The notes under the pieces: generated by a model | Databases searched by the model: none | What the model was told of the DNA's origin: nothing | What the model saw: only the letters and a program-made list of their open reading frames with translations | Made by a program: the position numbers and the translations under genes | From: Clavelina lepadiformis | Lineage: Eukaryota > Chordata > Ascidiacea > Aplousobranchia > Clavelinidae | DNA length: 64,000 bases | Reading direction: 5' to 3' | Assembly (NCBI RefSeq): GCF_947623445.1 | Contig: NC_135244.1 | Span: 14,818,860 to 14,882,859 of the forward strand | Shown: positions 52,046 to 64,000 of the stretch, piece after piece | How the letters are laid out: the number at the start of each line of letters is the position of its first letter | How positions within the stretch are numbered: the first letter of the stretch is position 1

Positions 52046-52118
52046 ATGAATCTTATTTGCATTAATCAGCACTACTTAACTGTCTTTCTATTGTTAGGAG
52101 ATACAGCATGGGTTAACA

Positions 52119-52598
52119 TTAACACCAAAGACGTGCAAATTCAATGTACTGCTTAATTAAATCATGGTAATGCTTGGGCGGTGTTACAGTTTTATCCATA
52201 AAGAAGTGACTATTTAGTACGGCTGAACGGTGAACAGGCCTGCGTAGCTGCGCTCTGCAAGCGTTCTCTTGGACCGTGTCTGATTTTAGCTCTAGTTTTG
52301 TTGCAGCATAGCCTGAACTTAATTGGCGTTCACCACTGATGTTGGTCTTGACTGGCTGGAAGAAAAGTGTGCTGCGGTCACACTTACGTTGGTTTGTGAC
52401 AGCGCCAAGGCTAATATCGAAATTGCGCGTGTTTTTTCTGATAAAAATTTTCATACTACTTGCGTTAGCAATGGTCGCGATGGCAATGTCAAATTTAAAA
52501 TTGCTTGATCGTGTTTGAAACTTTTCCTCTAATAGGAGAAAGATATCGTCTTCATAATGTAGCAGACAAGCAAGAACAAATAACGAAGATAGAAGCAT
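52119..52598 (-). CDS. Hypothetical single-exon ORF, 159 residues
   Basis: The open frame begins MLLSSLFVLACLLHYEDD, which could be a signal peptide, and continues with a basic, Asn/Ser-rich body with few cysteines (KCDRS, NACRAQ). I recognise no domain and see no splice signals. It is the longest frame in this gene desert, so it is listed, but a chance open frame is as likely. Confidence 0.18.
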   Translation of the reverse strand: MLLSSLFVLACLLHYEDDIFLLLEEKFQTRSSNFKFDIAIATIANASSMKIFIRKNTRNFDISLGAVTNQRKCDRSTLFFQPVKTNISGERQLSSGYAATKLELKSDTVQENACRAQLRRPVHRSAVLNSHFFMDKTVTPPKHYHDLIKQYIEFARLWC

Positions 52599-53142
52599 TT
52601 TTGGATGAAATCTTGGGTAAGCATATGAGACATATCTTGTATCACAACTTAATTTAAGAGCTTAAGATTGAATTCGGGTAAAGTTTCGTATCTTTCCTGA
52701 GGATGGAACATGAAATATTTCTGTAAATTTTGATAAGCATTTCGGAATAAAATAGAAAATATCGTTTAATTGTTGCTTGCTCATGTCCCTGTTCATTTTT
52801 TCTAAAGTAATTTGCAACAAGTTTCGACCAATCTGCAAGTGATCGCAAAGAGTTAGCAGAATGATTTCTGACCTGATTAAAGCAGTCAACCAGTCATCGA
52901 GCACTTGATAACGTTGGGCCCGTCCTAAACTGATCGGCAAAGATCAATCAATCGATTACCACAAACAATTGTCGCCGGCAGCAGGATATCGCGAGTGATA
53001 GCCTACTGCCCTACTAAGAACAGTTTGTAGTCCAGTATCGACAACCGTTAGCCTCTTTGATCGACTACAACCACTACGACCAGTTGCATACCGAGTCGAA
53101 AATATGGTGAGCAGGAGGTCTATGTAAGTCGTATAATCTAGT

Positions 53143-53604
53143 GTAGGGTGTCCTACCTTTTTGGTCAAAGGGCCACATGCGATTTGCGAATGATTGCGCG
53201 GGCCACTTGAGTGTTTACTGCTAATTTCTAATTAAAACTCACGCACCAAAATTGTAATGTTAGAAATACGTATTATCCTCTTTTACAATTATAAGAACAA
53301 TAAACATACCAAGATATAGTAAAGTCAACAAAGATTTTACTACAGGTCAACATTTCAATGTGAAGTTTAGCGCTGTTTTTCTCTAACAAGTTTGGCAATA
53401 TTCGGTGAGATGGACGATGTAGCAATGGGAAGCGAGTTTTCCATATGGCTGTCAGAAAGTAGTAAACAAACAATAATTTCTCGGAATGTAAGTTCGCCAT
53501 AAAATACGTAGGCGATTCAGTTGATAACTTATAAGTCATTTTGAAAAATACTGCGCGGGCCACTCAGAACATTCCGGCCGCGGGCAACGGGTTGGACACC
53601 CTTG
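53143..53604. mobile_element. Non-autonomous hAT-like element
   Basis: Left end TAGGGTGTCCTACCTTTTTG with GGGCCACATGC just inside; right end GGGCCACTCAGAACATTCC, then GGGTTGGACACCCTTG. GTGTCCAACC termini with GGGCCAC subterminal motifs are typical of hAT-superfamily MITEs in animals. The interior, about 350 bp, is AT-rich with no transposase. An 8-bp target duplication is not evident. Confidence 0.65.
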
Positions 53605-53807
53605 AACTATAAGTGTGACTAATGTCTTAAAAGAGAAACCTGACCTTTTTCAGAGAGTACAGGGAACAGCGAACACTATGAACAGTCAGCCAATACCCTG
53701 AGAACTTAAAGTTTAAAACAAACAAGTAATCAAAAAGATCAACTTAAATTTTGTTTGTAAGGTTACTGTAATTTGTGTTAAATTATGCTTTAATAATGTG
53801 TTTATAA

Positions 53808-54022
53808 TTTGGGTTTGGTGACCGTGCTGACGCTAATATCTTTTTTACATTCTCTGATTGGTTCGTAGTGCACGTTTTTGGCCTCGAGACCTTGTCACAT
53901 TTTCCCGTCCAATTTGTGGAAATTATTGTCGATAACTACTAATATGTTTGCGACGACCTGCGTCAGCACAATTTTTTCGTCCTCTTCATTGAAGACGAAA
54001 AATAAAAATGAATGAATTTGTA
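53808..54022 (+). repeat. Second copy of the TGCTGACGC/GCGTCAGCA dispersed repeat
   Basis: It aligns with 37308-37535, including the GACGAAAAATAAAAATGAAT tail. Divergence is substantial, so neither copy is recent. Confidence 0.6.
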
Positions 54023-54946
54023 ATGAAATGGTTGTATGTCGTACCTTATCCTGTAAGGGCGACCACTTCAATACAATGTTTGTCTGTTGAATGTTTATTG
54101 TCCTCGATGATAAATGAGCCTCAAGGTCGTTGTTCTGCTTTTCTTAATCTTTGAATTAATTGTACACCTTGACAACTGTATATTCTGATTATATTGAAGC
54201 TTCTTTGCACGATTACATTTAAATAAAACATTGACACAGCAGCTACAGCACAAGGCTGCTGTAGCTGCCAATATGTTGCAGTTATTAACTTAACACACGA
54301 ATTGATTGAATGACTCACGTATTATAGGCATGCACAATCGTTATGTCACGTTTCATGAAAGCGATTTCCGTAAACAAAAAGTATAATATCTCCTTATCGT
54401 TTTCTGGTTCATCCGCTCTCCTTGCACGTTAGCATTCCGGTGATGTCATAATTGCAGTAGCAGTTTCATAATAGCGTGGTTCCAACCGCTACAGGCCTAA
54501 TTACTCCAATAGCTACCTTTAAAAACGTGCTTTGTTGAAAAAATCGTCCACGTCTGTGATAAGGTGAGCGTAAGTCACTTAGCAAAATCGGTACTATCAA
54601 AAGAATAGCCTACATTACTGAATGTTGTAGACTACAGAACTAAACCGCTATAAAAAAAATTCGATTCAAAATTGATGTAACCTAATCCGAGATATCGATC
54701 CGCCATTTTAAGCAATTCAAATAAAATGTGATTTTTCAAAATTATTTTCGTTTGTCTCACTCTCAAGTGGTGGTTTTAAATTCGACCAAACCTCAGGGCT
54801 TCTTTGAGTCATTTTCTAGAGTTCAGTGGAGATCAAGACGCACACCTTGCAAGTATAAAGTAGGATTTTTTGGTGTAGTGAATATCTATCTCCGTCTGAG
54901 TATATAAGCATTGGAGTTTTTAGACCTTCAACGCAATCATTATCTT

Positions 54947-55569
54947 CGGACACAGGTTCGCAATTCCTATAGTTAGGTTATGACACAATAAACAGTGCTT
55001 CGTCCGTTTTAACACGCAATTGCATTATGAGTGATTATGGTGAAACAATGACGATCGATGCAGTAACAATCGACAATGAACTCATATAAGGCCGTGCCAG
55101 CTTCATAGTCGCTTTTACTTCGGTACAATTGCGTCCATCTTGTAAAACAGAATGGTACAGAAAAGTTTTGCAGAAAAAGTGAAATTGCTCACTAAAGTAA
55201 ACGAAGAAAAAAATAAAGACGCTTTCTTGACAGTTAGGCAGTTAGCTGGGTTGGTGGGGATATCAAAATACAGTATACAGATATACGGCATTTGTTGAAT
55301 CGTTTGGTATCGAAATACTGTACAATACAACTAACCTGAAGGTATAACTCTTGTGCTTTTTGTGCGATCAGTGCCAATTACTGCAGTATAGCGCAGCTGC
55401 AATTCATTTATTACGCAACACAACAGTATTTTAAATGCGTTGTCTGCCTTTACGCATGACCATGAAACGAACAATTAATTTTCCGCTTAATTCGGACAAA
55501 GCCGTTTCTCCGCTTAATTCGACCAAAAGTGAGCGGAACCAAAGTGTCCGAATTAAGCGGAGTCGACTG
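54947..55569 (-). mobile_element. Pogo-like element, 5'-truncated, carrying extra internal sequence
   Basis: The right end GCGGAGTCGACTG before TA is the terminal repeat seen at 31013. The left end is missing. The order of blocks is inverted relative to that copy. About 140 bp (55205-55345) absent from the EEA1 copy encode, on the + strand, FLTVRQLAGLVGISKYS, which resembles the helix-turn-helix of mariner-type transposases. This suggests the element descends from an autonomous parent and that the EEA1 copy is a deletion derivative. Confidence 0.6.
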
Positions 55570-55685
55570 TATTTTCACAAATAAAATAAAACTTTTAATG
55601 TTTTGATATGGGGATTTCCCATAGTTGATCACCAATTTTCTGACACAGTTTTCACAATTGCACGTTTCCAGACAGGTTTAGGCAA

Positions 55686-55775
55686 AGGATGTCCGACCTT
55701 TTATTATAGTGGGCCACATTGTCACTTGAAATAATTCAATGGGCCGCAGAACCCATTAAATTTCCACTAGGGTAC
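55686..55775 (+). repeat. hAT-like terminal fragment
   Basis: GGATGTCCGACCTTTTATTA, GGGCCACATTG and GGGCCGCAG repeat the end structure of the element at 53143-53604. No opposite end is found nearby, so this is a solo fragment. Confidence 0.5.
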
Positions 55776-56342
55776 CCAAGTATTAAACTCGTGCTTTAAT
55801 TCTTCCGAGTATTATAGTTATATACAATCCTGTTGCTCCCATACTAGGCTATACTATTACTGTGCCCCTAAAAGCTGATTGGTTCATGGTACACATTTTA
55901 ATTAAGCTAAGATTCAAAGTTCAAAATACTACTTTGGCAATCAAGCAATTTGGCAATTAAGTGGGTTGTAAACCTTATTACCTACCTGACTACTGGAAAG
56001 TTTGCTTTCAGTGCGCCAGATGAATGCGCAAAAAATGATATGCCAAAAATTTGCTCCAATTCAACGTGATACTTTTGATATAGAGTATAGAGCAAAACGG
56101 CAAATCTGCATTTGCTATGTCAAAGAATTGGTGCAGAAGTAAACTTACTGCAATGGAGAAATCCGCCGATCATACAAACTTTCCAGTATGGAGTTTGCTT
56201 CCAATGCGCCACAATTTGTAGAGCCAAAATTGGCACCACGCTAACTTTATACATATACTATAGAATATAGGGCAACACGGTTATTCTGTGCAGGAAAACT
56301 GGCACAGAAGCCAACTGTATATGCTGAAGAAAACTTGGCGTT

Positions 56343-56545
56343 TGGTTGTAATTAATTATTGATTGTTCATTAATCTGACTCCGTTGATATGAATGTTCGT
56401 TCCTGATACAAGACCAGAAAATTGCACGGCGTTTGTTGGTGAACATTCGAAATAGAACACTAATAACATTACAGTATCATCAGATCTGCATAAGAATTTC
56501 ATAGGAATAAAGTCTAATTATGACAATTAGTATACAGTCTAGCCC
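56343..56545. repeat. Deleted copy of the one-kilobase inverted-repeat family
   Basis: The segments TTAATCTGACTCCGTTGAT, GAAATAGAACACTAATAAC and GTATCATCAGATCTGCATAA align with the right arm at 50930-51345, with the middle of the arm missing. A shorter, more diverged piece lies at 58085-58200. Confidence 0.6.
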
Positions 56546-59410
56546 TTGGGCTTCTGAAAAAAAGTATGCTCGCAGTAGAAATACATGTGACAGCACTATA
56601 AGTATCATGTAAAATAGTATGTTTCTGTGTATAGATTACTAATGGTTTCTCTGAATTGTGAAAGTGTAGGTATTATAGGTATGTTAAAGATAGAAGTAAA
56701 ACTTCAAAAAGTATATCATCATGAATTTCATTTAAGAGTAACAAAAGGAATCGAATATTTTTTGGGTGGACTGAGATGTTGCTCGTTTCCTGAATGGTTT
56801 GTCACTAGTTGCAAATGTGACCTAGTTAGTTTAAGGTGAAGATTGCTTGGCGAGCTACATCTTTAAAAGAGTTGTAGGTGGTTTCATTGTGGGCCGACGC
56901 TCTTTCAAGAAGGCTTTGTTGTCCACTTGCTTGCATGGTGTTCTCAATGGAGAGAAGTAGAGAGTCTCATAAATGTGGTTTATAGATTCTGCAAGCCAAG
57001 TTTGTCAACAGAACAATGACCTGTTCTTCCACATTGCCCAACATGCAAAAATATGTTTTCGCTCCTCGAAATTGTTTTATAACAATCTTAGGATGAAGCG
57101 TTTTCTCGTATTTATGCCTATAATAGCTGCCATTTTATGGTGTAAACTCTGACACTTTTGAAACGCCATATTCACCCGTTTTGTTGGGCCCTTTTCAGCA
57201 ATTTCTATAGTTCCTACATCCGCCTATTAGCCTGCATATGTTTTCTTATTGCTGTTCAGACGACAAGTTGTCGCGAACGAGGAAGTGGGACAAACAAAAA
57301 TACTAAAAACGAAAAAAGGCATGTGACCCAGAAAAATCGCTTCTTGAGGGGGACTAATATAAGTTAAAAGTAGAAAATTAATTACGGTTTAAAAAAACAA
57401 AAATTAAAAGAAAAGTAGGTCTGAATAAAGAAAGAAAGTTTGAAAGTAAAGCAAGAGTATCGGATACTGTATGATTTCTACGGTATAATGCGTTGCTTTT
57501 TAAGTATGTCGCCTTCTCGGAACCTGATGCCCCTTGATGAATCCAGAATATCCAGATGGCTGATACGCCACTGCTTATAGAGTAGTTTAAATTGGGAAAA
57601 TCAGTGCTGATCTATGTGCACTGTAGGCTATAAAAGATGTCTCAACGCAAGATGTGTAGATTGAACACGGCTTGCTGGAAATCAGGTTGACTCGTTGGCA
57701 GGGTATGTGATACTCCTAATTACAGATCTTGGATCATCAACATAGTCTTCGTCATCTCCTTCAAAATCTGAACTACACTAAGCTGCAGCCATTGATGTCA
57801 CTGAATTAAATGGTGTTGACACATGAGTGGTAATATTCTACTGCAGCTTACATATAGTAAAGCAAAAGTAAAGGCTCTCCGGCCGATTTGACTTTTTCGA
57901 TTTGAATTTGTCGCCAACGCACTGCTTTATTTAAGATCACCAGTGTGCCAACTCAACTGCACATACACTGGTTGATAGAACTTACTAGAAGAGATGCTTT
58001 CACTATCACTGCAAAAACTGGAATGCACTCAGAGCGAACACATCGTGCACTGTGGTAACAGTTTATGGAATCCAGAAGTAATAGAAATGAGACGCCTATA
58101 CTAAACAGGCCCAAAATATGGCACAACGTTTTTTGGTAAACATACAAAATAGAAAGCTAATAACATTACGATATCATCACATCTTCACACATGAAAAAAA
58201 AATTATCTCTTTGCACGCATGATTTCTCTTCGAAAACTGCCATGTTTTCCTGTCGGGCATGGAAAGCTACAGTAATCCTATGTTACACACTCTTTGTTCT
58301 TTACGATCCAGATTAAAAACTTCCTGTTTTGAATGGGAAATCCCTATACAACCAGATGAAACAATATCCATTATATGCACAAATAATTTTAATCCTCCTT
58401 GAACTTGGCAAACTTTACAATCTGGGCTACAACTACAACATTGTGAAAGCGCTGGTTTTATTGATATAGACAGAGTAATTGAAAAAGATACATAACAGTA
58501 TCATAAATCCTATACATATATGCCACAGAAAAGTAAATGGCTTAAATCAGTTTAGCATTGATATGTAATTTTAGGCTATTTTATTGTTTCATGCATTAAT
58601 TTGCATATATTTTTGTGAGAAATTGTATTTGTTTACCTGTGAATCATAGTTTCTCAAACGAAACGGCTTTACAGGAAATAGATTCACTCACCGACTTCTT
58701 GTTGATGTTACAATAGCAGCATCTACTATAATGAAATTTGTACTTTTAATCATGTTAATTCACTGATTTTCACATTGAGACTTCATGAGTTTTAGCTTAT
58801 ACACTGTATTTGGACTGTATATATAGAATTGATGCATTATTTCAAGCTATTGATTAAAAACATTAACATTTAAATCAGGATGGGATGCTGCCTATTTATG
58901 TTATGTAAATTTCTTCCTGTATGAAAAATTGACAATCAACATTGCAATGTTTGTTTTGTTAAGAAGCACCTTTAGCTGTCATTAGTGCCACTAATGTACT
59001 CTGGTTACCTGTTGTGGCAAATAGGTATTGCAAGAAAGTTTAAGAAATCTTTTTGCAAATTGTGTTTTTGCGTAGCTAGAGCTTAGAGCAGATTATAATA
59101 TTGCTTTTTACATCTGCAAGCAGATTTACCGAATGCTGAATTGGTGGCACAATAAATTATTTTATCATTTAATATTATTGTAGTTAATATATATGCTAAA
59201 ATTATGTAAAATGTCCATGTAAATTAAATTGCCAATTCCCCACAAAAATGTGCCTTTAGTTATCGACTTGTTTTGCTTAATATCCAATTAACACAAGAAT
59301 TAAGTTAATATGAATGGTGTGTTCACTATTGTACTTTTGTGTAAATGCATTTTTTTTTCTTTATCAGCATTAAACCGTGTGTCATTATTTGTAATGTTAT
59401 ATAGCTCAAC
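56546..59410. other. Gene desert before KMO
   Basis: No intact gene is recognised. The minus strand of 56830-57090 shows a coding-like trace (DSLLLSIENTMQASGQQSLL, ERASAHNETTYNSFKDVARQ) interrupted by at least one stop; parent unknown. 58085-58200 holds a fragment of the inverted-repeat family. The last 300 bp are probably KMO upstream region. Confidence 0.4.

Positions 59411-64000
<4,590 letters not shown>

Noticed and set aside
56990-57070. HVGQCGRTGHC on the minus strand, like a tubulin N-terminus
   Set aside because: Only the VGQCG part fits; the following residues do not match any tubulin I know and a better coding trace lies in another frame.

Overview
The window reads as nuclear DNA of an invertebrate animal. 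Every gene is split by short GT/AG introns, intergenic DNA is AT-rich, and DNA-transposon relics of several families are scattered through it. Protein similarity, small introns and the presence of KMO, EEA1 and a CIBAR/FAM92 homologue fit an invertebrate deuterostome, with a tunicate (sea squirt) as my best guess; this is inference, since no species-diagnostic sequence is visible. There is nothing bacterial or organellar.

Layout. 1-1700: gene-poor, with a small zinc-binding fragment resembling Mutator-type transposase N-termini. 1846-7398: a tight cluster of C1D (exosome cofactor, +), a candidate unrecognised two-exon gene on the minus strand, and NGLY1 (peptide N-glycanase, +). 8433-14234: a 13-exon G-protein-coupled receptor with an LDL-receptor class A-rich ectodomain (+). 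14235-21013: a repeat-rich interval dominated by a 3-kb foldback element (17357-20385). Its long inverted arms are arrays of about 43-bp units, and its loop carries a small BED-type zinc-finger ORF. 21014-35332: EEA1, the early-endosome tether, in 32 exons (+). 36982-37102: an intron-containing tRNA-Leu(CAA) gene (-). 38121-42322: SEC61A, complete and the same length as the human protein (+). 44082-47640: CIBAR/FAM92 (-). 47641-59410: a gene desert filled with dispersed repeats (SINE tails, a 1-kb inverted-repeat element, hAT-like and pogo-like relics, minisatellites) and two or three weak coding traces. 59411 to the right edge: kynurenine 3-monooxygenase (KMO, +), cut by the window end.

The host genes do not form one pathway. 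NGLY1 and SEC61A both serve ER protein handling, but lie about 30 kb apart and share no obvious operon. Exon structures were worked out by hand. For NGLY1, the GPCR, EEA1 and SEC61A the exon lengths sum to an intact reading frame, which supports the calls; KMO is in frame up to its last complete exon. The most unusual structure is the foldback element with its BED-finger loop and arms that keep the same order of unit variants.
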